Origin: Rhizobium sp. WSM4643
GTDB lineage: Bacteria > Pseudomonadota > Alphaproteobacteria > Rhizobiales > Rhizobiaceae
Direction of reading: 5' to 3'
DNA: 64,000 bases
Assembly: GCF_025152745.1 (NCBI RefSeq)
Contig: NZ_CP104041.1
Span: 558,001-622,000, forward strand
Shown here: positions 26,371 to 35,062 of the stretch, one piece after another
Layout: each line of letters begins with the position of its first letter
How positions within the stretch are numbered: the first letter of the stretch is position 1
Position numbers and translations under genes: made by a program
Notes under the pieces: generated by a model
The model's database searches: none
What the model saw: only the letters and a program-made list of their open reading frames with translations
Told to the model about the DNA's origin: nothing

Positions 26371-27333
26371 ATGAGCCTGAAAAGCATAATCTGGAATGGA
26401 TTATTAATTGCCGCCCTTTGTCTTGCGGTCTTCCTTCTCTATCGGATCTTCCAACAGTACAGCCTGGATGAGATCGTCCAATCGGTTCGCAGCATTCCAT
26501 TCTTGACCTTCTGCACAGCGCTTCTGTTTACGGCGGCATCTTATCTCTGCCTCAGTTGCTTCGACCTCCTGGCGATCCGCTCGCTCGGCAAATCCTTGCC
26601 ATACCGGAACATTCTACTCGCCTCGTTCGTCAGCCTTTCGCTCGGCCACAATATCGGATTTGCCGGACTAAGCAGCGGCGCCTTCCGCTATCGGTACTAT
26701 TCGCGTTGGGGGCTGACGACGGAAGACGTGGCGAAAGTCATCTTGTTTTGCGGTGTCACTGTGGGGCTCGGGCTCATCGCGCTCGGCGGCCTCGCCATGA
26801 TTATCAATCCCGGCGATGCCGGGCGCCTGTTGCGCATCGATCCTGCAAGCGCCCGTGTCTTCGGTTCACTGGCGCTGATGGTGCCGGTCGTCTATGCGTC
26901 TCTGGCGCTTTTCGTCCGCGGCACGTTGCGGCTGTGGCGCTGGTCGTTTCAGCTGCCGCGATTTTCGATCGCGGTTGCCCAGGTCGGAATTGGGACGATC
27001 AACTTCATGTTCGTCTCCGCCTGTCTGCATCAGATGCTTTCCACCTTCGGCGACGTTGCCTTCTTCAGATCGGTAACGGCTTACGTGCTCGCCAATTCGG
27101 CGATCATCGCAACGCATGTTCCGGGCGGTCTCGGCGTGCTCGAGGCAACTGTCTCCTACGCGGTGCCGAAGGAGGCGTCGATCGGAGCGCTGATTGCATT
27201 CCGCTGTGCCTATTTCTTCATTCCGCTGGCGCTCGGTACCATGCTCCTTGTTATCAGCGAGGTAATCTTCCGGCGGAAATCACGCGGGGCGGATGAGGAG
27301 GCGGACGAGCGCCCCGAGGCCCAGTCGGTCTAG
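26371..27333 (+). CDS. YbhN-like/UPF0104 integral membrane protein
   Basis: A 320-residue membrane protein with about eight hydrophobic spans, of the YbhN/lysylphosphatidylglycerol synthase transmembrane family. Recognisable are the N-terminal span after MSLKSIIWNG, SLGHNIGFAGLSSGAFRYRYY and the C-terminal ATHVPGGLGVLEATV. Family members flip or modify lipids, but YbhN itself has no settled biochemical role. Its last 54 bp overlap the convergent phospholipase D gene. An EcfG promoter match lies about 95 bp upstream. Confidence 0.82.
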   Translation: MSLKSIIWNGLLIAALCLAVFLLYRIFQQYSLDEIVQSVRSIPFLTFCTALLFTAASYLCLSCFDLLAIRSLGKSLPYRNILLASFVSLSLGHNIGFAGLSSGAFRYRYYSRWGLTTEDVAKVILFCGVTVGLGLIALGGLAMIINPGDAGRLLRIDPASARVFGSLALMVPVVYASLALFVRGTLRLWRWSFQLPRFSIAVAQVGIGTINFMFVSACLHQMLSTFGDVAFFRSVTAYVLANSAIIATHVPGGLGVLEATVSYAVPKEASIGALIAFRCAYFFIPLALGTMLLVISEVIFRRKSRGADEEADERPEAQSV

Positions 27334-28785
27334 GGGTGCGAAAGGCCGAGCCGGATCGAAGAGGCCAGTACCCCGAATCGGCGAAATGCTGCCCGACAGA
27401 TCGACGGCGAATTCCCGCAAACCTCGCGGCCCGTCGTTGAGTGCGTCGATTGCCTGGACCACCGAGCCGCTTCTCATGAAGGCTGCGGCAAAAGTCTCCG
27501 GGGCGGTGCCGAGATATTCCGCCAGAAGCCGGCTACGCAGATCAGCGATCGCGCGGCGGTGTTCGCCGCTGTCGGCCTCGAACAGCATGTCGCATTCGTA
27601 ATCCAGCCCTTCCGAGCGATTGTTGAGATTGGAGGAACCGATGCGGATCAGCTCATCATCGGCAATCATCAGCTTGGAGTGGATGAGCACCTCCACCTCG
27701 TTGTCCTTTTTCTGCACTGGCCCAGGCACGACGGGATAGTAGACGCGCAGGCGGGCTGCGCGATCGGCGCGTTTGAGGCGACGGATGACGCGGTCGCGAT
27801 TGCCGCCCATGACGATTTTTTCGATCAGGCCGTGAGAGCTCCGCGTGCAGATGATGATGACCTCGGGCCCGTCCTCCTCCTGCAGCCGCGCGGCAATGGC
27901 GTCGGCGACACGGAAGGAGGCGAGGTATTGCGCCTCGACGTAGAGCTGCCGCCGCGCCCGGGCGATGACGTCCAATGTCATGGCGATGCCATCGCTGATG
28001 CCGTTGCGAAAAGCGGTCGACGGTTCGGTCAGCGCCAAGGTGACCGGGATCTCCTGCATGGAAACGGCGAGATTGGCGGGCCATGTGAAGGGAACGCTCT
28101 CAGTCAACGGCAGGTGGCGTTCGCCGGTGGCGTTTTCCCAGCGCCGCCTGGCGATGTCGCCGATCATCCGGGCGGCATCGCCAGTGGTCATCGCCTGAAC
28201 GTCATGCAGAGGATCGTAGGGCTCGCCACCAGGGTCGCGCCGCCACCTGTCCATGACGCGATGGCGCCTTGTGTCCCATCGCCGCGACGTCAGATCGATG
28301 CCGCCGATGAAGGCGACGGCATCATCAATGCAGACGAGCTTTTGATGATGGCAGCCGCGTACTGTACCTGGAAGGTCGAAGCGCAGATCGATCCTGTCAT
28401 CCTTTGGAAAATCCTTCTTCCGAAGCAACTGGATTGATTTGTCCGAATAGATCGGCCCCAGCGCCCAAACGAGGATGCGTATTTCGAGGTCGGGGTTCGT
28501 CGCTACTACGGAATGCAGCAGGTCGGCCAAGGTTTCGTCGGATTTTTCGGGCTCGATCCGAATATCGGGATGGAAATCCCACCCAATGATCCAAACTCTG
28601 CGTCGCGCCTGCCGCAACGCACGCGCCAGTTCTGAGAAATAGCGGTTACCATTGATCAGGAAAGCAGCCTTTTCCGCATATCCTTGCAGGCGCCGTGCCG
28701 TGCTTTCTTGTTTTTCGCCGCACGGATGTTGCGCTTTCGTTCGGGTCAGGTACGATTGATCGGACATGGTTTCAAATGCGGTCAT
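27280..28785 (-). CDS. Phospholipase D/cardiolipin synthase-like protein (two HKD motifs)
   Basis: A 501-residue PLD-superfamily enzyme with two catalytic HxKxxxxD motifs: HHQKLVCIDD (about residue 165) and IHSKLMIADD (about residue 370), each followed by the GG/GSSN segment (FIGGIDLTSRRW; IGSSNLNNRS). It lacks N-terminal membrane spans. It resembles ClsB (YbhO), which makes cardiolipin from two phosphatidylglycerols, and eukaryotic-like PLDs. ATG 28785 lies 29 bp after an EcfG -10 box; the frame open to 28881 includes that promoter, so the upstream start is unlikely. Overlaps the convergent YbhN-like gene by 54 bp. Confidence 0.85.
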   Translation of the reverse strand: MTAFETMSDQSYLTRTKAQHPCGEKQESTARRLQGYAEKAAFLINGNRYFSELARALRQARRRVWIIGWDFHPDIRIEPEKSDETLADLLHSVVATNPDLEIRILVWALGPIYSDKSIQLLRKKDFPKDDRIDLRFDLPGTVRGCHHQKLVCIDDAVAFIGGIDLTSRRWDTRRHRVMDRWRRDPGGEPYDPLHDVQAMTTGDAARMIGDIARRRWENATGERHLPLTESVPFTWPANLAVSMQEIPVTLALTEPSTAFRNGISDGIAMTLDVIARARRQLYVEAQYLASFRVADAIAARLQEEDGPEVIIICTRSSHGLIEKIVMGGNRDRVIRRLKRADRAARLRVYYPVVPGPVQKKDNEVEVLIHSKLMIADDELIRIGSSNLNNRSEGLDYECDMLFEADSGEHRRAIADLRSRLLAEYLGTAPETFAAAFMRSGSVVQAIDALNDGPRGLREFAVDLSGSISPIRGTGLFDPARPFAPLDRLGLGALVRLLIRPA

Positions 28786-28813
28786 GTTTGCCTCGGCCTC
28801 TCGACTGAGAACA

Positions 28814-28838
28814 AACGCCTGGAATTTCACCGGGTTCC
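28814..28838 (-). promoter_or_regulatory. EcfG-type general-stress promoter
   Basis: Minus-strand GGAAC (28838-28834), 16 bp, then CGTT (28817-28814): a full match to GGAAC-N16-CGTT. It is 29 bp before the phospholipase D-like gene start. Confidence 0.68.
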
Positions 28839-28900
28839 CGATCGCAGGACGCGGCTGTTGCAATGGGCGGCGGCCCGCCATAGAGGATTGACACAGCGAA

Positions 28901-30151
28901 ATGTCACAACGAGCAGGCAGCGCCGATCTTCCCCTTCACGGAGGACGCGTGCCGCATTGGCTAGGCGACCGGATGACGCGGCTCGGGACGCTGATCACTG
29001 AGGCGGTCGTCCATCACTATGGCCGCGACGAATTCCTGCGCAGGCTGGCGCATCCCTTCTGGTTCCAGTCCTTCGGCGCGGTCATGGGCATGGATTGGCA
29101 TTCCTCCGGCATCACGACCAGCGTTCTCGGCGCGCTGAAACGCGGGCTGAAGCCGCGTGCCGGCGAGCTCGGCCTGCATGTTTGCGGCGGCCGCGGCGCG
29201 CATTCGCGCAAGACGCCGCTGGAGCTCGTCTCGATTGGCGAGCGTGTCGGTCTCGACGGCGAGGGGCTTGCGACCACGAGCCGTCTTATAGCCAAGGTCG
29301 ACAGCGCCGCCCTTCAGGACGGGTTCGATCTTTATCTGCACGGGTTCATCGTCGCCGATGACGGCCATTGGGTGGTCGTGCAGCAGGGCATGAACGGCGA
29401 CAAGCGGCAGGCCCGGCGCTATCACTGGTTGTCCGAAGGCTTGGAGAGCTTCGTGGATTCGCCGCATGCGGCAATCGAGGGACGGAGCAAGGGTGAAATC
29501 GTCAATCTTGCCGACCGGCGAGCGGAACGCTCGCGACGCGGTCAGCTCGATCTGCTGGCGACCCTCGGTCCCGACCGGATCATCCGCGAGGCCGCTGCCT
29601 TGCTGCGTGCCGAAGAGCCGGCGCCCGAACCTGCCGCACAGCCGATGCTGCCGCACCTGATCATGCCTGCCCATCACGATGTCCGCGAGAGCGACGTCAA
29701 CATGCGGCGGCTGCATGGAAACCTGGCTGCCGCTGCCGACCGCGGCCCAGCGGATTTCGAAGAGCTGCTACTCGTTCCAGGCGTGGGCGCCCGCACGGTG
29801 GAGGCGTTGGCGATGGTGGCGGAAGTCGTCCACGGCGCGCCCTGCCGTTTTTCCGATCCGGCGCGCTTCTCGATCGCCCATGGCGGCAAGGATCGCCATC
29901 CTTTTCCGGTCCCGCTCAAGGTTTATGATGAGACGATCGCCGTGATGAAAACGGCGGTGCAGAAGGGCAGGCTCGGACGCGAGGAGGAGTTGCAGGCGCT
30001 CAAGCGCCTGGACGACCAATCCAGGCAGATGGAACGCTATGTGACGGGTCCAGACCTCAAGGAAATCATCGCCGGCGAATTCCGTCAATCCGCCGATTTC
30101 GGCGGTCGGAGCGTCTTCGGCTGGGAGGAGCCGCCCGCGGATGAGAGCTAG
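28901..30151 (+). CDS. DUF763 domain protein
   Basis: A 416-residue DUF763 protein (ADLPLHGGRVPHWLGDRMTR; FWFQSFGAVMGMDWHSSGIT; GLHVCGGRGAHSRKTP; HGFIVADDGHWVVVQQGMN). Near residue 285 FEELLLVPGVGARTVEALAM looks like a helix-hairpin-helix, a non-specific DNA-contact motif, so a role on nucleic acid is possible. No biochemical function is established that I know of. It starts 115 bp from the divergent PLD gene. Insertion of the IS630 element begins 35 bp after its stop. Confidence 0.85.
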   Translation: MSQRAGSADLPLHGGRVPHWLGDRMTRLGTLITEAVVHHYGRDEFLRRLAHPFWFQSFGAVMGMDWHSSGITTSVLGALKRGLKPRAGELGLHVCGGRGAHSRKTPLELVSIGERVGLDGEGLATTSRLIAKVDSAALQDGFDLYLHGFIVADDGHWVVVQQGMNGDKRQARRYHWLSEGLESFVDSPHAAIEGRSKGEIVNLADRRAERSRRGQLDLLATLGPDRIIREAAALLRAEEPAPEPAAQPMLPHLIMPAHHDVRESDVNMRRLHGNLAAAADRGPADFEELLLVPGVGARTVEALAMVAEVVHGAPCRFSDPARFSIAHGGKDRHPFPVPLKVYDETIAVMKTAVQKGRLGREEELQALKRLDDQSRQMERYVTGPDLKEIIAGEFRQSADFGGRSVFGWEEPPADES

Positions 30152-30185
30152 AACATCTCCGTCTTTCCGAGTGACGAAAATGCCC

Positions 30186-31233
30186 TAGAGCGGTTCATGT
30201 TTTGACTGAAGCGTATCCTGCATTGCGGAAGTAGTTTTCGCATTCGTCTGGTTTGATGGTTTCGACGAGGTGCCCGAGATGGCGCCATGTATCCTCGCTG
30301 GTTCGCTTTTGAGCTTCGCGCATCCAATGCTTGATTTTGGCGAATGTCTGTTCGATCGGATTGAGGTCGGGCGAGTATTTCGGCAGGAACCACAGCCTTG
30401 CCCCGACCGCCTTGATGGCATCCCGGATTGCTTTGGATTTGTGAGAACCGAGATTGTCGGCGATGACAATGTCGCCGGATTTGAGGGTAGGAATCAGTTG
30501 CTGGCTCACATAGGCGCGGAAGCACTCGCCGTTGATCGGGCCGTCGAAGACGCAGGGCGCGGTTAGCCGATCGCAGCGGAGCGCGCCGAGGAAGGTCAGC
30601 GTTCGCCAGCGGCCATGCGGGGCAAAGCCGTGCAGCCTTTTGCCCTTTGGCCCCCAGCCCCGCAACGGCGTCATGTTGGTTCTGATCCAAGTTTCGTCGA
30701 TAAAGACCAAACGACTCGGGTCGAAACGGCTTTGCCAGGCTTTCCAGCGCCTGCGGTGCCGGGCGATATCGGCACGGCCTTGCTCAAGGGCGAATAGTGT
30801 TTTTTTTAAAGCTGAAGCCTTCGCGACGCATGAACTGCCAGATGGCGTTGTGGGAGACTGTCACGCCGTGCGCCGCCAGTTCGTCCTTCAGACGATGCAG
30901 CGTCAGATGCGAGGTCTTCTCAATCCGCTCGATGATGAAGGCACGATGCGGCTCCAGCACCCGCCGGCGATGGCCGCCCATCTTCCCAGGCGTAACGCTG
31001 CCCGTCGTTCGATAACGCTGCGACCACTTCACCACAGAGGAAACAGCTATATCGAACCGATCCGCCACCACCCGGCAGCTCTGACCGGCCGCAACTGCAG
31101 CGACAACTCTTTCACGAAGATCATTGGAATATGGTCGTGTCATGGATACTGGCCTCCTTTCCAGTACCCATCAGGAATCACATATTTGCTGATTCGAGAA
31201 TCTAGCGATTCCGAGAAGCGATGAACCGCTCTA
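30186..31233. mobile_element. IS630-family insertion sequence, apparently complete
   Basis: Terminal inverted repeats are visible: TAGAGCGGTTCAT at 30186-30198 and its exact reverse complement ATGAACCGCTCTA at 31221-31233. The outermost TA on each side is the duplicated TA target expected for this family, leaving an element of 1044 bp at 30188-31231. It carries one transposase in two frames. It lies between the DUF763 gene and an EamA gene and disrupts no visible gene. Confidence 0.85.
30195..31143 (-). CDS. IS630-family transposase, two frames joined by +1 frameshift
   Basis: The first frame (31143-30784) has the N-terminal HTH (YSNDLRERVVAAVAAGQS; FDIAVSSVVKWSQRY) and ends shortly after FSFKKN. 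The catalytic part runs to 30195 with a DDE triad: FIDETWIRTNM, IVIADNLGSHK and PDLNPIEQTF, 34 residues between the second D and the E. At 30800-30807 an A8 run (minus strand) allows a +1 slip that turns FSFKK into FSFKKTLFALEQGRAD and joins both parts. Translational frameshifting at A-runs is common in this family, so the element may be active. Confidence 0.85.
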
Positions 31234-31280
31234 GCCCTTTATAAAACCGCTTCGCGCCTTTGCTGCGATTGCACCAGTTC

Positions 31281-32198
31281 TCAATGACCGTCGGGCGGGA
31301 CGGCTTCGGCCGGAACCGTCTCTTTCAAATTCTTCCGATGGAAGATGAAGAGCCCCGCAACGACGATGATTGCGGCACCGACGATGATCTGCGTATCGGG
31401 AATATCATTGAAGAAGAGGTAGCCGAGGACGATCGCCCAGAGCAGCAGCGTATATTGCAGCGGCGCGAGCAGCGATGCCGGTGCGAGCTTCAGCGAGCGG
31501 GTGATGAGCAGATGCGCGCAGGAGGCGACGACGCCGAGCAGCAGCATGCCGGACCAATCGATGAGCGCCGCCGGCTGCCAATGACCGATGCTCAGGACGA
31601 TGCCGGTGACGAGCGCCGCGACCGTCTGCCATGTCACGAGCGTCGTGTCGCTGGTCGAGCGTAGATAGCGGCTCATCACCAGCGACAGCGCAAAGGCAAG
31701 ACTGCCGGCAAGTCCGAAGAGCGATGGAAGCGACAGCATCGCCGTGGACGGACGCAGCGCGATGACGACGCCTGCGAAGCCGGTCAGAACGGCGAGCCAA
31801 CGGCGCCAGCCGATCTTTTCTCCGAGAAAGAAATGCGAGAGCGCCGCAACGTAGATCGGCCCGGCCATATAGAAGGTCATCACATCTGCGAGCGGCAGAT
31901 AGGCGACGGCAGCGTAGAACAAGGCGACATCGACAGTCGCCATGAAGACCCGGATGAACTGGAGGCCCTTCTGCTCGACGCGGAACAACGCCATCGGCCC
32001 TTGCCGGAGGATCATTGGTCCGAGCACGATGAAGGCGCCGACCGAGCGGATCACCAGCACTTGGCCGACGGCAAAGCTGGCGACCAGCCACTTGCCCATT
32101 GCATCGTTCAGCGCAAAGAGCAGATCGCCGAGCAGCATCAGCACGACGCCTGTTATGATCAGGTTTCCGGCATCGGCTAAGCCAGTCTTGGTCGTCAT
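31281..32198 (-). CDS. EamA/DMT-family transporter
   Basis: A ~305-residue inner-membrane protein with ten predicted spans in two EamA repeats (first ending in YVAALSHFFLGEKIGWRRW, second in LGYLFFNDIPDTQIIVGAAI). These typically export amino acids or other metabolites. ATG 32198 (residue 4 of the longest frame) is preferred because GAGG sits 9 bp upstream, while it abuts the ATG at 32207. The gene stands alone, 48 bp from the IS end. Substrate unknown. Confidence 0.85.
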   Translation of the reverse strand: MTTKTGLADAGNLIITGVVLMLLGDLLFALNDAMGKWLVASFAVGQVLVIRSVGAFIVLGPMILRQGPMALFRVEQKGLQFIRVFMATVDVALFYAAVAYLPLADVMTFYMAGPIYVAALSHFFLGEKIGWRRWLAVLTGFAGVVIALRPSTAMLSLPSLFGLAGSLAFALSLVMSRYLRSTSDTTLVTWQTVAALVTGIVLSIGHWQPAALIDWSGMLLLGVVASCAHLLITRSLKLAPASLLAPLQYTLLLWAIVLGYLFFNDIPDTQIIVGAAIIVVAGLFIFHRKNLKETVPAEAVPPDGH

Positions 32199-32297
32199 CT
32201 CTCGCATCCTCGCAAAAACGGCCGCGCATGCGCGGCCGAGTGCGGCTTCAGCCTTAACACTGCCGATGTCAAGCCGGCGGCGTGGCGGATGAGGCGC

Positions 32298-33221
32298 CTA
32301 GAGCGCCCAATCATCCCAATTCTGGACTTCGGCAGCTTTGTCCTCGCAGCAAATCATTTCCAGCGCCAGCGAGGCGCGACTGGCGTGCCTTTGTTTATGC
32401 CGCAGGATCGCAAATTGGCGGGACGGCAGAGGGAAGCGCGCCTTGACCAGGAGACCTTGCGTCAAGAGTGGTGCTGCCACGGCTCCCGAAACGACCGTCG
32501 CGCAGAGGCCCTCTCTTGCTGCCGATATGACCGCCTCGTTCGACGGCAGTTGCAGCGCGACAGCCAGATCTCCTGGGCCTATGCCGAGATTGGAAATCGC
32601 CGCCTCGAAAGCCGATCGGGTTCCGGACCCCTTTTCCCGCATGACCCATTTTGTGCCCGAAACCAGCTCTGCCGGTGCAATTGGTTTGCCACGCGCCCAG
32701 GGATGGCGCGGACCGACGACGACAAGGAGTTCGTCTTTGGCAAGCGGCTGAACGTGCAGCGCTGGCTCATCGACGCTGCCTTCGACGAACCCGACTTCGG
32801 CCAATCCATCGAGTACCGCTTTTGCCGCGGTGGTCGTGTTGCCAATCATCAGCTTCAGGTCAATGCCCGGGTAGCGGATCTTGAAACGCATCAGCATCGC
32901 CGGTAGCCAGTAGCTGGCGATCGTCTGGCTCGCAAAAACGACCAGGTCACCCTTTTGCAAGCCGCCGAGATCGGACAGGACGAGCGCTGCGGCCTTTGCG
33001 CGTGCCAGCGTCGCTCTTGCCTCCCCCAGAAACACCCGTCCTTCATATGTCAGTTCTATGCGGCGTCCGACGCGGTGGAAAAGCTCGACACCATAGGAGG
33101 TCTCGAGATTGCGGATAGCCGAACTGACGGCTGAGGGCGTCAGCCCGATCGCAAAGGCGGCATTGGTCAGATGCTCGCGTTCCGCAACCGCGACAAAAAT
33201 GGAAAGTTGTTCAAACGTCAT
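32298..33221 (-). CDS. LysR-family transcriptional regulator (YeiE/CysB-like context)
   Basis: A 307-residue LysR regulator: N-terminal HTH (LSIFVAVAEREHLTNAAFAI; TPSAVSSAIRNLETSYGVEL) and a two-lobe effector domain (LVVFASQTIASYWLPAMLM; ELLVVVGPRHPWARGKPI). Divergent from a YeiH-family membrane protein with 101 bp between them; the E. coli yeiE-yeiH pair has the same layout. It probably controls that gene. Effector unknown. Confidence 0.9.
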   Translation of the reverse strand: MTFEQLSIFVAVAEREHLTNAAFAIGLTPSAVSSAIRNLETSYGVELFHRVGRRIELTYEGRVFLGEARATLARAKAAALVLSDLGGLQKGDLVVFASQTIASYWLPAMLMRFKIRYPGIDLKLMIGNTTTAAKAVLDGLAEVGFVEGSVDEPALHVQPLAKDELLVVVGPRHPWARGKPIAPAELVSGTKWVMREKGSGTRSAFEAAISNLGIGPGDLAVALQLPSNEAVISAAREGLCATVVSGAVAAPLLTQGLLVKARFPLPSRQFAILRHKQRHASRASLALEMICCEDKAAEVQNWDDWAL

Positions 33222-33228
33222 TGATTCA

Positions 33229-33255
33229 ATCGTTCGATTTTAGCGAATGAACGAT
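33229..33255. promoter_or_regulatory. Inverted repeat, candidate LysR binding site
   Basis: ATCGTTC (33229-33235) and GAACGAT (33249-33255) form a 7-bp inverted repeat with a 13-bp AT-richer spacer, right behind the LysR start and upstream of the divergent gene. Spacing and position fit a LysR activation site. Confidence 0.5.
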
Positions 33256-33322
33256 CCTAAACTATTCAATGGAAGTCGACAATTGGGTGTGGGAGATTGT
33301 AGTCTTGCGCAAGGTCTCGCCG

Positions 33323-34348
33323 ATGATCGTTTCCGCCTCCCGTTCCCTGTCGCTTCCTGCCGTCCTCCCGGGACTCGTCCTGTGTGCGGCAGTCACGCTC
33401 TCTGCGTATCTCCTTGAACAGCTGCAGATGATGGTTTTCGGCTCGCATTGGATCGAGAACCTCGTGCTCGCCATTTTGATCGGCATTGCCGTGCGCTCCT
33501 CGGTCTGCCTGCCGCAGACTTTCATTCCCGGCATCCAATTCGCCGCCAAGACCTTGCTCGAGATTGCGGTCGTGTTGCTCGGCGCCTCGCTCAGCATGGC
33601 TGCCATCAGGCAGGCTGGACTGCCGCTGGTCGGCGGAATTGCCGTTCTGGTTGCTCTGTCTTTGGCCGGAAGCTTTGTTATCGGGCGGCTCTTCGGGCTG
33701 CCGGCCAGCCTGGCGACGTTGGTTGCTTGCGGCAACTCGATCTGCGGCAATTCTGCAATTGCCGCCGCAGCTCCGGTAATCGGCGCCAAACCGGACGATA
33801 TTGCGGCCTCGATAGCCTTTACCGCAGTGCTCGGCATCGGTGCAGTGCTGACGCTGCCGCTGCTTCACCTGGTTTTTGGTCTCAGCGCCGTACAATATGG
33901 TGTTTTCGCAGGACTGACGGCCTATGCCGTCCCGCAGGTCTTGGCGGCCACGGCCTCTGCCGGGGCCGTCAGCACTCAGGTGGGCACGCTCGTCAAACTG
34001 ATCCGCGTGATGATGCTCGGACCCGTCATCCTCGTGCTCGGCGCAGTCCATGGCTGCCGTCCCGGCAGTTCGCCAGTCAAGCTCCGCTATGTTCTCCCAT
34101 GGTTCATCCTCGGTTTTGCAGCCATGGCGACGCTTCGTTCCCTCGACGCGATCCCGGCGCCGCTGCTGCCCGGGATGGCGGCTGTCTCTGCCGCCTTCAC
34201 CGTCACCGCCATGGCGGCTTTGGGCCTCTCCGTCGATGTCAGATCCGTCGCCCATACCGGCGGTCGTGTCCTCGCAGCGGGGGCGCTGTCGCTGTTGGCG
34301 TTAGGGGCTCTCGGGCTTTGCCTGATCGGGCTGCTGAACATCGTCTGA
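33323..34348 (+). CDS. YeiH/UPF0324 family membrane protein, putative sulfate/anion exporter
   Basis: A ~341-residue membrane protein with about ten spans. Family features are HWIENLVLAILIGIAVRSS, FAAKTLLEIAVVLLGASLS, ACGNSICGNSAIAAAAPVI and YAVPQVLAATASAG. YeiH relatives are annotated as sulfate exporters on limited evidence. ATG 33323 has AAGG about 9 bp upstream and removes a polar leader present if translation began at 33269. Divergent from its likely LysR regulator. Confidence 0.85.
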   Translation: MIVSASRSLSLPAVLPGLVLCAAVTLSAYLLEQLQMMVFGSHWIENLVLAILIGIAVRSSVCLPQTFIPGIQFAAKTLLEIAVVLLGASLSMAAIRQAGLPLVGGIAVLVALSLAGSFVIGRLFGLPASLATLVACGNSICGNSAIAAAAPVIGAKPDDIAASIAFTAVLGIGAVLTLPLLHLVFGLSAVQYGVFAGLTAYAVPQVLAATASAGAVSTQVGTLVKLIRVMMLGPVILVLGAVHGCRPGSSPVKLRYVLPWFILGFAAMATLRSLDAIPAPLLPGMAAVSAAFTVTAMAALGLSVDVRSVAHTGGRVLAAGALSLLALGALGLCLIGLLNIV

Positions 34349-34746
34349 CCGATCATGCCGGACGGCCGCCGCCGCTTTCAATATGTGATACCCGCAAGAA
34401 ATCTTGCGCGTCCCGTCAATGAATTCGTCGAGAGTTTCCGCCTTGGCGCTCATCCTCTCCGGTGAGATGCCGGGGGTGCATGTCAGAGCCGCCGATGGGA
34501 CGCTTGCGGGATATTTCTCTCGTGACACCTTATTGCGCGCCAATCGACTATAGAGCAACTCCGGCATATTGCGGAGCGGTCTTGCGCCCGGAACTGCGCA
34601 GAACAAAAAGATAGAGCGTTTTCGTGACACGGGGACAGGCGGAAACGCTCCGGCTGGAGTCGTTTGCGGAAGAGGGCGACATCGCAGGTCGCCATGACGA
34701 CGAGCCCAACCTGCTCAACGCAGGCTGGGCCATCTTCGGTTTTCGA
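34349..34746. other. Non-coding gap with a rhizobial-type hairpin repeat
   Basis: No convincing gene. GAGCGTTTTCG (34614-34624) and CGGAAACGCTC (34640-34650) form an 11-bp stem with one mismatch and a 15-nt loop, resembling dispersed palindromic repeats of Rhizobium genomes. A minus-strand frame (34630-34301) exists but overlaps the YeiH gene and has no clear start signal, so it is not called. Confidence 0.5.
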
Positions 34747-34950
34747 TCAGATGGTCGAGACGTTCTCAGCCTTCGATTTTCCGGTCTTGCGATCCTGTCC
34801 GATTTCGAAGCTGACCTTGTCGCCTTCGCGGAGCGACCCGCCGCTTTGCAGCGCAGACACGTGAACAAAAACGTCCTGCCCGCCACCCTCAGGGGTGATG
34901 AAGCCGAAGCCCTTGTCGTCATTGAAGAATTTAACGGTACCTGTCGGCAT
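34747..34950 (-). CDS. cspA: Cold-shock family RNA/ssDNA-binding protein
   Basis: A 67-residue Csp: single OB-fold with [16 protein letters not shown] (RNP1 KGFGFI) and VFVHVSALQ (RNP2). Such proteins melt RNA secondary structure and act as RNA chaperones. Rhizobia carry many copies, so the letter in the symbol is generic. Length is exact for the family. The leader upstream is short, so cold induction cannot be inferred. Confidence 0.95.
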   Translation of the reverse strand: MPTGTVKFFNDDKGFGFITPEGGGQDVFVHVSALQSGGSLREGDKVSFEIGQDRKTGKSKAENVSTI

Positions 34951-35062
34951 GAGATAACTATTTCCTTGTGTCGTTCAGCGATTTGCGAAGGCGAAACTAT
35001 AGCTTCGGGGCTTCTCTATCAACCCTTTAGCACACTGGCGGCTTTTTGAACGCAAAAAGATA

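Noticed and set aside
34301..34630. Minus-strand 109-codon frame after the YeiH-like gene
   Set aside because: It overlaps the YeiH coding end, has no ribosome-binding site and no recognisable features.
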